Source: Streptosporangiaceae bacterium | GTDB lineage: Bacteria; Actinomycetota; Actinomycetes; Streptosporangiales; Streptosporangiaceae | DNA length: 16,518 nucleotides | Direction of reading: 5' to 3' | NCBI GenBank assembly: GCA_030045215.1 | Contig: JASIBJ010000321.1 | Location: forward strand, 1 to 16,518 | Part shown: positions 6,779 to 13,564 of the stretch, piece after piece | How positions within the stretch are numbered: position 1 is the first letter of the stretch | Layout of the letters: each line of letters opens with the position of its first letter | Program-made: the position numbers and the translations under genes | The notes under the pieces: generated by a model | What the model was told of the DNA's origin: nothing | The model's input: only the letters and a program-made list of their open reading frames with translations | Databases searched by the model: none

Positions 6779-6792
6779 GGGTCCTTGGTCCC
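6779..6792. promoter_or_regulatory. DosR/DevR-like dyad before the DUF7455-like gene, site 1
   Basis: GGGTCCTTGGTCCC matches GGGNCNNNNGNCCC at every fixed position and is a near-perfect dyad. It lies 60 bp before the start at 6852. A weaker copy is centred 24 bp downstream. DosR boxes in mycobacteria have this shape and commonly occur in pairs. Confidence 0.5.
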
Positions 6793-6802
6793 GGCGAATC
6801 GA

Positions 6803-6816
6803 GGTTCTTAGGCCCT
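6803..6816. promoter_or_regulatory. DosR/DevR-like dyad before the DUF7455-like gene, site 2
   Basis: GGTTCTTAGGCCCT agrees with GGGNCNNNNGNCCC at 8 of 10 fixed positions. It is 24 bp centre-to-centre from the stronger site at 6779-6792 and about 36 bp before ATG 6852, a position compatible with an activator overlapping the -35 region. Confidence 0.3.
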
Positions 6817-6851
6817 GCTGCGGCGCGGCGGCACGCCGCGATAGTTCCTGT

Positions 6852-7169
6852 ATGTCGATGACGGAGCACCCGAGCTACCAAGGCTATGCGCGCAGGATCG
6901 CGCTATCCCGGCCAGACCTGCCGGCCCAGGCTGAGCTCGCCGCCCGCCACCTGCCGACCCGCCGCTACTGCGACCGCGCGTGCTGTTGCAGCGCCGCGCC
7001 GGCCGTCATCGCGGTCATCCCGCTGGGGAGCGCACGCCCGCCCGCCGACCTACTCCTGTGCGGCCATCACTACCGGAGATCGCGCGCCGCGCTGATGGCC
7101 AAGGGCGCGATGCTGCTCGACATCAAAGGATTTCCTCTGGCAACCGCGTGGCCAGAGGTGGTCAGCTAG
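6852..7169 (+). CDS. DUF7455-like small zinc-binding protein
   Basis: A 105-residue protein with Cys-rich YCDRACCC (Cys at 40 and 44-46) and, ~25 residues later, LLLCGHHYRRSRAALM (Cys70, His72, His73). This is the layout of the small actinobacterial DUF7455 family (CDRC ... hydrophobic strand ... LLFCGHH). The Cys/His set suggests one structural zinc. The function is unknown. The N-terminal ~35 residues are an extension relative to the usual short members. ATG 6852 or ATG 6858 (MSM) could start; neither has a clear Shine-Dalgarno. Two DosR-like dyads lie just upstream, so it probably has its own stress-controlled promoter. It precedes the baeRF gene in the same direction. Confidence 0.72.
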   Translation: MSMTEHPSYQGYARRIALSRPDLPAQAELAARHLPTRRYCDRACCCSAAPAVIAVIPLGSARPPADLLLCGHHYRRSRAALMAKGAMLLDIKGFPLATAWPEVVS

Positions 7170-7289
7170 CGCGTACCAGCGCCGGCGCGGCTTCCGTTCC
7201 GCCGGGATCCTTCCCCGGATCCTTCAGTTTCCGGTCGGCCAGGGTGGCTCGCCATCGGCCGCCGCGGGCCGAAGTTAGGGACCTTCGCA
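7170..7289. other. Intergenic stretch with GGATCCTT direct repeats
   Basis: GGATCCTT occurs at 7205-7212 and again at 7217-7224, with CCCC between. The two GGATCC cores could pair as a short hairpin that might end the preceding transcript, but no T-run follows. GGGCCGAAGT at 7266-7275 resembles one half of the DosR-like site seen at 16330. Confidence 0.3.
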
Positions 7290-7304
7290 GGGTCTTTCGG
7301 CCCT
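7290..7304. promoter_or_regulatory. DosR/DevR-like box before the baeRF-hibernation factor genes
   Basis: GGGTCTTTCGGCCCT; the first 14 bases match GGGNCNNNNGNCCC at all fixed positions, and the string is one base from GGGACTTTCGGCCCT, the classic mycobacterial DosR-box form. It lies 53 bp before the start of the baeRF gene. A half-site-like GGGACCTTCG (7278-7287) overlaps its upstream side. Confidence 0.55.
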
Positions 7305-7356
7305 GGCCGGTCAGCTTCCCAGGCGGGGAACTGGAACCGTCAAGGGAAGGCCGACA

Positions 7357-8448
7357 ATGATCACTCACGGTGAACTAGAAAAGTTGCTGAGCGTCCGGGC
7401 CCCCGACGAATCCGTGCTGTCCCTGTACCTGCAGATCCCGCTGGACCCGGCACAGTTGCGCGAACTCCCGGCCAAGGTCACCAACCTCGTCAAGGAAGCG
7501 GCCGGCGGTAAGCCGAGCCGACCGGAGGCCGATGATGAGCAGGTTGCCCGCGACGCCGTGGCAGCGTACGGCCGCCAGTGGCTGGGCCATACGCTTGCCG
7601 TCTTCGTTTGCGGGCATCTCGGGCTGCTCGAGGTCGTGCAGCTACCTGGCGGCTGCTGCGAGCGTGCCGTGTGGGCGGTGCGCCCCCATGTCCGACCGCT
7701 GCTCGCCGCGCTGCAGCGCTATCCCGATCACCGGATCGCGGTCATTGACCGGCGAAACGCCTGGCTGCTGGCGGTGGCTGATGACAGCGTCTACACCGTG
7801 GCCAGCGCGCCAGGCGATACCGTCCCGAGCAAGTCCTTCGGCGGCTGGTACGGGCTGGAGTCCTATCGCTTGCAACGGCGCATCCTCGAGCTCGAACGGC
7901 ATCATTACCGCGAAGCGATCAAGATCCTTAGCCGCGCGACTCGGGAGGGCGGCCTTCAGCCGCTGGTCATTGGCGGCCACGTCGACGGCATAAAGCACCT
8001 GCTCGGGGAACTGCCGCAGGAGATCAGGGACGCATATGCGGGCTGCTTCGCCGCCGACGGGCACGCCATAACCGTGGCCCAGGCCAGGAAACTTGCCGCT
8101 CCGGCACTAGCGCACTGGGCTGACCAGCGAGAGCAGCAGATCGCCGAGGACATCACCAAGGGCTCGTCCCACCGCCGGGCGGCGCTCGGAGTCCACGCCT
8201 GCCTGGCAGCGGTTAACGACGAGGCGGTCAGCCAACTTCTGATCCCAGATCAGGGCATGGTGCCGGGGTATGTCTGCGAGCGATGCGGCGTTCTCAGCAT
8301 CTCCGGCGAGGAGTGCTGCGACTGGGGCGCCGCTTCGCGCGCAGTTCCCGACCTGCTGGAGGAGATGGCGCTGTGCACCTTGCACGACGGCGGTGAGGTC
8401 ATTTCCATCCGGAACCCGCAGTTCGCCCCGGCCGCCCTGCTGCGGTAG
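7357..8448 (+). CDS. baeRF-type protein (bacterial archaeo-eukaryotic release factor-like, Rv2629-like)
   Basis: A 363-residue protein similar to the bacterial eRF1/Vms1-like families, of which mycobacterial Rv2629 is an example. The N-terminus (LEKLLSVRAPDESVLSLYLQIP) and the central eRF1 domain-2-like part (VRPLLAALQRYPDHRIAVIDRRNAWLLAVAD) fit. They are followed by the domain-3-like LVIGGHVDGIKHLLGELP (about 203-220). The C-terminus has a zinc-knuckle-like cluster, Cys307-x2-Cys310 and Cys320-Cys321, then VPDLLEEMALCTLHDGGEV. The role is probably ribosome or tRNA related (rescue or stasis), inferred from fold; no GGQ is present. AAGGGAAGG precedes the ATG by ~7 nt. A DosR-like box lies ~55 bp upstream, and the hibernation factor follows after 72 bp, probably in one operon. 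Confidence 0.75.
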   Translation: MITHGELEKLLSVRAPDESVLSLYLQIPLDPAQLRELPAKVTNLVKEAAGGKPSRPEADDEQVARDAVAAYGRQWLGHTLAVFVCGHLGLLEVVQLPGGCCERAVWAVRPHVRPLLAALQRYPDHRIAVIDRRNAWLLAVADDSVYTVASAPGDTVPSKSFGGWYGLESYRLQRRILELERHHYREAIKILSRATREGGLQPLVIGGHVDGIKHLLGELPQEIRDAYAGCFAADGHAITVAQARKLAAPALAHWADQREQQIAEDITKGSSHRRAALGVHACLAAVNDEAVSQLLIPDQGMVPGYVCERCGVLSISGEECCDWGAASRAVPDLLEEMALCTLHDGGEVISIRNPQFAPAALLR

Positions 8449-8520
8449 CAGGCGGGTCTGACCGGCCGCGGCAGATCCAGCCGGAGTCATGTGGGGCCTG
8501 AGAGACAGGAGGTACCAGCG

Positions 8521-9324
8521 ATGACGAGCACGCACCCCACTCCAGTGGTAGTTCACACCACGGGAGCTGTCCCCGAGGGATTGCCGAAGCTAGCGAATGT
8601 AAAGATCAGCTCGGTACTCCGGCGCGTCAGGGAGCCGGTGCTATCGGCCAGAGTCACGCTGACGATGGCCGCCGATCCGGCGGTGGAGCGACCCGCGCTC
8701 GCGCAGGCCACGGTCAGCGTGAACGGCCGGCCGGTTAGAGCTCAGGCTGACGCCCGGACGATGCGCGAGGCCGTAGACCATCTCGTGCAGCGGCTCCGAG
8801 TCCGACTAGACCGCGCCGACCGGGCCTGGATGGTGAGGCGCCTCGCCAGCACGGCCGCGAAGCCTGGCGGACTGCGGCACCAGGACCATGTCACCTACCA
8901 GGCCCACTGGTTCCCCGGACCTGAAGAGCAGCCAGCGGTAATCCGTCACGCCGGCGTCGCTTCCGCCCGTACGACCGAGGAGGCCAGGGCTGAGATGGAG
9001 GCGCTCGACTACGACTTCCTTCTGTTCGTGGACTCAGAGACCGGCCTGGACAGCGTGATCTACCAGACCGTCGATGGCTGCCGTGTGGCCCGCACCCGGC
9101 CGCCGGAGGCCGGCGAGCCGGAACCGAACGCCAGGCCGGACTCGACGACCGTCGGCATGCAGGCGCCACCTATCCTGACTGAGGCCGAGGCGATCATCCG
9201 GCTGGAGTCGCTCGGGGAGCAATTCGTCTTTTATGGTGACAAGACAACTGGCCGCGGGAGTGTCCTCTACCACCGCTACGACGGCAGCTATGGCCTGCTG
9301 ACGCCGACCGAGGCATCCGAGTGA
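8521..9324 (+). CDS. Ribosome hibernation promoting factor family protein with two C-terminal domains (RafS-like)
   Basis: 267 residues. The N-terminal RaiA/HPF-type domain (about 25-110) includes ARVTLTMAAD, ATVSVNGRPVRAQADARTMREAVDHLVQRL. Two copies of the C-terminal dimerisation domain follow: about 138-192 (VIRHAGVASARTTEEARAEME, LLFVDSETGLDSVIYQTVDG) and about 216-262 (ILTEAEAIIRLESLGEQFVFYGDKTTGRG, VLYHRYDGSYGLL). Ordinary long HPF has only one. Actinobacteria carry such longer paralogues; mycobacterial RafS and Rv0079 are the DosR-controlled relatives I have in mind. The role is dimerising or silencing ribosomes in stasis. AGGAGGT lies 7 nt before ATG 8521, which is why this start is preferred over the upstream ATG at 8491. 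It follows the baeRF gene, another ribosome-linked protein. Confidence 0.85.
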   Translation: MTSTHPTPVVVHTTGAVPEGLPKLANVKISSVLRRVREPVLSARVTLTMAADPAVERPALAQATVSVNGRPVRAQADARTMREAVDHLVQRLRVRLDRADRAWMVRRLASTAAKPGGLRHQDHVTYQAHWFPGPEEQPAVIRHAGVASARTTEEARAEMEALDYDFLLFVDSETGLDSVIYQTVDGCRVARTRPPEAGEPEPNARPDSTTVGMQAPPILTEAEAIIRLESLGEQFVFYGDKTTGRGSVLYHRYDGSYGLLTPTEASE

Positions 9325-9477
9325 CGTGCGGCCTGAGTGCAAGGCAACTCGCCCAGCCAATGAGGTTTGCGGCGAGCGCGTGCTCGCGGCGCGTGAAGAC
9401 GCGGCAGCCGCAGGCGGGAGCGGGCCGACGGGGCGGGGTTGCCGGGCGCGGCCGGTTGCGGGGGCTGGGGAGGGATC
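9325..9477. other. Gap between hibernation factor and phosphoribosyltransferase genes
   Basis: About 150 bp, GC-rich. Apart from the Shine-Dalgarno run GGGGAGGGA just before the next gene I see no promoter, hairpin or ORF with support. Readthrough from the upstream genes is possible. Confidence 0.3.
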
Positions 9478-9480
9478 GTG

Positions 9481-10818
9481 GTGTTCGCTAATCGCGATGA
9501 CGCGGGTCGGCAGCTCGCCAAGCGGCTGGAAACCTTGCGCGGTCAGCCTGTCGTCGTCTTGGGTTTGCCGTGCGGCGGAGTTCCGGTTGCCGCGCAGGTT
9601 GCTCGCGCGCTCGGCGCACCGCTGGATGTGATTGTTGTGCGCAAGATCGGCGTGCCGTTCCAGCCCGAGCTAGCGATGGGAGCGGTTGGCGAGGACGGGG
9701 TGCGGGTTACCGAGCATCATGTGATCCGGGCTAGTGCCGTCAAACCGGAGGAGTTCGCCGCCGCCGAAGCGCGCGAGCAAGCCGCCGTGACCGCGCGCGC
9801 TGCCCGGTACAGAAGTTACCGTCCGCGCGAGCAGCTGACCGGGCGGGTCGCGATCGTGGTCGATGACGGCGTAGCCACCGGATCGACTGCGCGGGCCGCC
9901 TGCCAGATTGCCAGGGCGCACGGGGCGGAGCAGGTCGTCCTCGCCGTCCCGGTCGCACCACCGGGCTGGGAGGCGAGGATCGGGGCTGACGCGGACGAGT
10001 GCGTCTGCGTCGAGACGCCAGCAAATTTCCATGCGATCGGCCAGTTTTACGAGGACTTCTTCCCGACCACTGACGAGGAGGTGATCGCGTGCCTGGACCT
10101 GGCGACGGCCGAAGGGACAGCACCTACGGGGAACGGCCTTGCGGCGGTCGCAGAAAATGATCCGCCCGATCAGGGCGTGGAAGTGCAACCGACCGCCGGG
10201 CCGGTGCGGCTGGCTGGCTACCTGACCGTTCCGCGGAAAGCTCAGGGAATCGTGCTGTTCGCGCATGGAAGCGGCAGCAGTCGGCACAGCCCTCGCAACC
10301 GCTACGTCGCCACGGTCCTGAACCAGGCGGGCCTCGGCACCCTGCTGTTCGACCTGCTCACCAGGGACGAGGATGCGGACCGCGCCAACGTCTTCGACAT
10401 CGGGCTGCTCGCCCGGCGGCTCACCGATGTCACCAGGTGGCTGCGCTCACAGCCAACCGCGAGCCGCGCTGCCCTCGGCTACTTTGGCGCCAGCACCGGT
10501 GCGGCAGCCGCGCTGTGGGCTGCCGCCGAGCCCGGCGCGGGGATCGGGGCCGTCGTGTCGCGCGGTGGCCGACCGGATCTTGCCCGGCCGCGACTCGCGG
10601 CCGTCATGGCGCCGACGCTCCTCATTGTTGGGGAACTGGACGACCTCGTCCTTGGACTTAACCGCGATGCGCAGGCGCAACTGCGGTGCGAGAACAAACT
10701 CGCGATCGTGCCCGGTGCGACCCACTTGTTCGAGGAGCCAGGCACGCTGGCTACGGCCGCAGCGCTGGCCAGAGACTGGTTCGTCCGCCACCTCGGCTCT
10801 CCGCAAGTCGGCCCTTAG
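9481..10818 (+). CDS. Phosphoribosyltransferase fused to alpha/beta hydrolase (Rv0571c-like)
   Basis: About 445 residues in two domains. The N-terminal half is a type I phosphoribosyltransferase: FANRDDAGRQLAKRL start, VLGLPCGGVPVA, and the PRPP loop VVDDGVATGST at 126-136. The C-terminal half is a dienelactone-hydrolase-like alpha/beta hydrolase: FAHGSGSSRHSPRN (oxyanion region), nucleophile Ser338 in GASTG, acidic candidate Asp387 in GELDDL, and His415 in GATHLFEE. This is the architecture of mycobacterial Rv0571c, a DosR-regulon protein; the substrate of either half is unknown. GGGGAGGGA ends five bases before GTG 9481; GTG 9478 is adjacent and also possible. It ends 2 bp from the convergent phosphoribulokinase gene, so the two operons meet tail to tail without space for a terminator. 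Confidence 0.86.
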   Translation: MFANRDDAGRQLAKRLETLRGQPVVVLGLPCGGVPVAAQVARALGAPLDVIVVRKIGVPFQPELAMGAVGEDGVRVTEHHVIRASAVKPEEFAAAEAREQAAVTARAARYRSYRPREQLTGRVAIVVDDGVATGSTARAACQIARAHGAEQVVLAVPVAPPGWEARIGADADECVCVETPANFHAIGQFYEDFFPTTDEEVIACLDLATAEGTAPTGNGLAAVAENDPPDQGVEVQPTAGPVRLAGYLTVPRKAQGIVLFAHGSGSSRHSPRNRYVATVLNQAGLGTLLFDLLTRDEDADRANVFDIGLLARRLTDVTRWLRSQPTASRAALGYFGASTGAAAALWAAAEPGAGIGAVVSRGGRPDLARPRLAAVMAPTLLIVGELDDLVLGLNRDAQAQLRCENKLAIVPGATHLFEEPGTLATAAALARDWFVRHLGSPQVGP

Positions 10819-10820
10819 CC

Positions 10821-11789
10821 TCAGCCGCTGGCCGCCGGCAGTGCGGGAACCGCGGGCGGCTCGGCCGGCAGGCCGGCGGCCCTGGCGCTCTGGCCGCCGA
10901 GCGCAATGACGGCCCTCGCGGTGACCAGGTGATAGAGCAGCAGCAGCTGGGTGAGCGCCAGCGCATCGGATCGGTGCAGGTCCGATCCGACGGTGAACTC
11001 GCCGAGCCGCTGGGTCCGCAGGTGGCTGGCGAAGTGCATCCTGTCCCAGATCGCCTCCTCCAGCTCGAGCCCTCGCTCAGGGGAAATCGTGCCGCGAATC
11101 CGGAGCTCGAGCTCGTTTTCGTGGTCGGTGAGCGTAAGGTCATCGTCACTCGTGCCCACCACGCCGGTCAGGTCCGGGTGCGGCAGCGTGTCACGCAGGA
11201 ACAGGTGCGCGTCGAGCTGATCAGGGTCGGCAGACGTGCCGGGCATGAACGACACGACGATGTCGGCCTGGTGGCGCTGCGGCCGGATGTAGGCCTCCGA
11301 GTCACGCTCGCGCCGATCCAGCTCCCTGAGCACCTGGTCGGTGGAGTATCCCCGCCGTGAGCAGTCGCGCGAGACCTTCCAGCGGCGCCTGAGGTCCTCG
11401 GGCGGGTTCAGGTAGACCCGGATGTCGAACATCTCGCGCAGGGCGGCCGTGTGGTTGACGAGCAGCCCTTCGGCTACCACGAACCGCGCCGGGACCAGGT
11501 AGACAGGCGGTCCGAACGTGCCGTCGGCGTGCAGGTAGACCGGTTTCAGGATCGCCTCGTTCTGCCGCAGATGCCTGAGGTCGTTGGTCAGGACGTCCAG
11601 GTAGTTGCACTCGGGGTCGAGCGGGGTGATCCCCCGCTCGGCCCGCTGCCTCCGGTCGTATCGGTGGTAATCGTCGGCGCAGAAGTGGGTGACCTTATCG
11701 TCGCCGAGCACGCGGACGACGCCGCGGGTGATCGTCGTCTTACCTGAGCCAGAATCGCCGGCGATGCTGAGCAGGATGGGCCGCGGCAT
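10821..11789 (-). CDS. prkB: Phosphoribulokinase
   Basis: 322 residues starting MPRPILLSIAGDSGSGKTT (Walker A at 11-19), with FCADDYHRYDR around 36-46 (catalytic Asp candidate), LLVNHTAALREMFDIRVYL and ERDSEAYIRPQRHQADIVV. This fits the ATP-dependent kinase that turns ribulose 5-phosphate into ribulose 1,5-bisphosphate, the RuBisCO substrate. The length is near the ~290-330 of the bacterial type. The ATG overlaps the rbcS stop by one base (TGATG), and GGGGAGC lies upstream, so it is the last gene of the LysR-rbcL-rbcS-prk set. The C-terminal ~25 residues are a Pro/Ala-rich tail. cbbP is an equivalent symbol. Uridine kinase is a related fold, but the operon context makes phosphoribulokinase nearly certain. 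Confidence 0.93.
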   Translation of the reverse strand: MPRPILLSIAGDSGSGKTTITRGVVRVLGDDKVTHFCADDYHRYDRRQRAERGITPLDPECNYLDVLTNDLRHLRQNEAILKPVYLHADGTFGPPVYLVPARFVVAEGLLVNHTAALREMFDIRVYLNPPEDLRRRWKVSRDCSRRGYSTDQVLRELDRRERDSEAYIRPQRHQADIVVSFMPGTSADPDQLDAHLFLRDTLPHPDLTGVVGTSDDDLTLTDHENELELRIRGTISPERGLELEEAIWDRMHFASHLRTQRLGEFTVGSDLHRSDALALTQLLLLYHLVTARAVIALGGQSARAAGLPAEPPAVPALPAASG

Positions 11790-12103
11790 CAGGTGCTCCC
11801 CTGTTCAGGTCTGACCGCGACGAACGACACGACCTGGCCCTGGCGGGCCCGGTCGTAACCGTTGATCTTGATATACGCCTCGGGGTGTGCCCGTCGGCAC
11901 GACTCGAGCTCCGCGAGCACCGCGGCCGGGTCGGCGGTGCCGAACAGCGGCAGCTTCCACATGGTCCAGTAATGATCGTAAGGGTCGGGCCTGGCCGAGT
12001 ACTCGATGCCAACGACCAAACGCCTGGACATGATGAAGCGAACCTGCTCCGCGAGCTCGTCGGCAGACATTTCCGGCAGAAAGGAGAACGTCTCCAGCAT
12101 CAT
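11789..12103 (-). CDS. rbcS: RuBisCO small subunit (form I)
   Basis: 104 residues. It shows the small-subunit core: METFSFLPEMSADELAEQVRFIM, VVGIEYSARPDPYDHYWTMWKLPLFGTADPAAVLAELESC (cf. YWxMWxLPxFG), AYIKINGYDRARQGQVVSF. It packs on RbcL to form the L8S8 enzyme. The first of two adjacent ATGs (12103-12101) overlaps the rbcL TGA by one base (TGATGATG); the second ATG follows directly. The stop overlaps the phosphoribulokinase ATG in the same way. At 104 residues it is at the short end of the family, lacking the long plant-type beta hairpin insertion. cbbS is an equivalent symbol. Confidence 0.95.
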   Translation of the reverse strand: MMLETFSFLPEMSADELAEQVRFIMSRRLVVGIEYSARPDPYDHYWTMWKLPLFGTADPAAVLAELESCRRAHPEAYIKINGYDRARQGQVVSFVAVRPEQGST

Positions 12104-13509
12104 CACTGCATCACATCCAGGGTGTCGATGGTTTCGAAGTCGAACCTGACCTCGCGCCACGTGTCGAGGGCGGCGGCCAGCTCGGGCGAGTGCCCGGCGG
12201 CCTGCTTCAGGATGTGCGGGCCTTCGGCGGCCAGGTCGCGGCCCTGGTTCCGTGCCTGAACGCACGCTTCCAGCGCGACCCGGTTCGCCGTGGCACCCGC
12301 CCGGCTGCCCTGCGGGTGGCCGGCCGAGCCGCCGCCAAACTGGAACACCGCGTCGTCACCGAAAATCTCGACAAGAGCGGGCATGTGCCAGACGTGGATG
12401 CCGCCCGATGCCGCCGGCAGCACGGTCGGCAGCGATGCCCAGTCCTGGTCGAAATAGAGGCCGCGGCTCCGGTCGGCGGCCACGTAGTTCTCGCGTAGCA
12501 AGTCGATCACGCCGAGCGTCGTAGCGCGGTCTCCTTCGAGCTTGCCGACCACGGTGCCGGTATGCAGATGATCGCCGCCGGCCAGGCGCAGCCACTTGGC
12601 GAGCACGCGGAAGTGGATGCCATGGTCCTTTTGCCGGTCAACGACCGCGTGCAGGGCTCGGTGCACGTGCAGCAGCATCCCGTTGCGGCGGCACCAGCGC
12701 GCCAGCGTGGTGTGCGCCGAGAAGCCGCCGACCAGATAATCGTGCATGATGATCGGCGACCCAAGGTCGCGCGCGAACTCGGCGCGTTCGAGCATCTGCT
12801 CGCAGTCCGGCGCGGTCACGTTCAGGTAGTGGCCCTTCCGCTCGCCGGTATCCTGCTCAGCCTTGCGCACCGCCTCCATGACGAACTGGTAACGATCGCG
12901 CCAGCGCATGAACGGCTGCGAGGTGATGTTCTCGTCATCCTTGGTGAAGTCGAGACCTCCGGCGAGCAACTCGAAACAGGCGCGGCCGTAGTTCCTCGGC
13001 GATAGGCCGAGCTTCGGCTTCAGCGTGGCTCCCAGCAGCGGGCGGCCATATTTGTTCAGCCTGTCGCGCTCGACCTGGATGCCGGCCGGCGGACCCTGGA
13101 ATGTCGTGACCAGTGCCACAGGGATGCGGAGGTCCTCCAGGCGGAGAGCGCGAATGGCCTTGAAGCCGAACACGTTGCCCGTGATCGAGGCCATCATGCT
13201 CGTCACGGAGCCCTCCTCGAACAGTTCGAGGGGATAGGCGATATACGCCAGATGCTGATCCGGCCGGCCCGGTACCGGCTCCAGGCGGTAAGCGTGCGCC
13301 TGGTAACGCTCCAGCGTGGTGAGCCAGTCGGTCCAGACCGACGTCCACGTAGCCGTAGATGACTCGGCCGCCACCGCTGCGGCCGCCTCCTCCGGGCTGA
13401 CTTCCGGCTGCGGGACTATCCGGAAGGCAGCCAGGACGTCTGTCTCCCGTGGCTGGTAGCCGGGAGTCCAGTAGATCTCGCGGTATTGCCGCACTCCTGC
13501 TTCGAACAT
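12103..13509 (-). CDS. rbcL: RuBisCO large subunit (form I)
   Basis: 468 residues, carboxylating/oxygenating ribulose 1,5-bisphosphate. All key residues are present with a constant offset of 11 from spinach numbering: Glu49 (60), Asn112 (123), Lys164 in [11 protein letters not shown] (175), carbamylated Lys190 with Asp192 and Glu193 in DFTKDDEN (201/203/204), His283 (294), His316 (327), loop-6 Lys323 in VVGKLEG (334), Ser368 in ASGGI (379). It is therefore an active RuBisCO, not a RuBisCO-like protein. It pairs with a small subunit, hence form I. The sequence near [18 protein letters not shown] points to the green-type side. Unusual positions are Thr196 for Asn207 and SAGHPQGS (395-402), where most enzymes have TLGHPWGN. 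ATG 13509 is used; the N-terminus is slightly short. cbbL is an equivalent symbol. Confidence 0.97.
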   Translation of the reverse strand: MFEAGVRQYREIYWTPGYQPRETDVLAAFRIVPQPEVSPEEAAAAVAAESSTATWTSVWTDWLTTLERYQAHAYRLEPVPGRPDQHLAYIAYPLELFEEGSVTSMMASITGNVFGFKAIRALRLEDLRIPVALVTTFQGPPAGIQVERDRLNKYGRPLLGATLKPKLGLSPRNYGRACFELLAGGLDFTKDDENITSQPFMRWRDRYQFVMEAVRKAEQDTGERKGHYLNVTAPDCEQMLERAEFARDLGSPIIMHDYLVGGFSAHTTLARWCRRNGMLLHVHRALHAVVDRQKDHGIHFRVLAKWLRLAGGDHLHTGTVVGKLEGDRATTLGVIDLLRENYVAADRSRGLYFDQDWASLPTVLPAASGGIHVWHMPALVEIFGDDAVFQFGGGSAGHPQGSRAGATANRVALEACVQARNQGRDLAAEGPHILKQAAGHSPELAAALDTWREVRFDFETIDTLDVMQ

Positions 13510-13530
13510 GCCTCGAGGGTAGGCGGATTA

Positions 13531-13564
13531 AGTCATTAGGAAAAGGACAAATTTGTCAATGACT
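13531..13564. promoter_or_regulatory. rbcL promoter/operator dyad between lysR and rbcL
   Basis: This AT-rich 54-bp gap has nested symmetry: AGTCATT (13531-13537) and AATGACT (13558-13564) flank the perfect 12-bp palindrome GACAAATTTGTC (13546-13557). On the minus strand TTGACA (13559-13554) is an ideal -35, with a degenerate -10 near 13537-13532 (TAATGA/ATGACT) and rbcL starting 23 bp further. The TTGACAAATTTGTC context contains the T-N11-A type symmetry used by LysR proteins. It is probably a promoter controlled by the adjacent CbbR-like regulator. Confidence 0.5.

Noticed and set aside
7205..7224. GGATCCTT direct repeats as a terminator or transposon end
   Set aside because: Only two 8-bp copies, a weak 6-bp pairing and no T-run or transposase nearby.
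8491..8520. Upstream ATG for the hibernation factor
   Set aside because: It lacks a Shine-Dalgarno, whereas AGGAGGT is ideally placed before ATG 8521.
12356..13348. Several minus- and plus-strand ORFs overlapping rbcL
   Set aside because: All are out-of-frame shadows of a complete RuBisCO large subunit with every catalytic residue in place.
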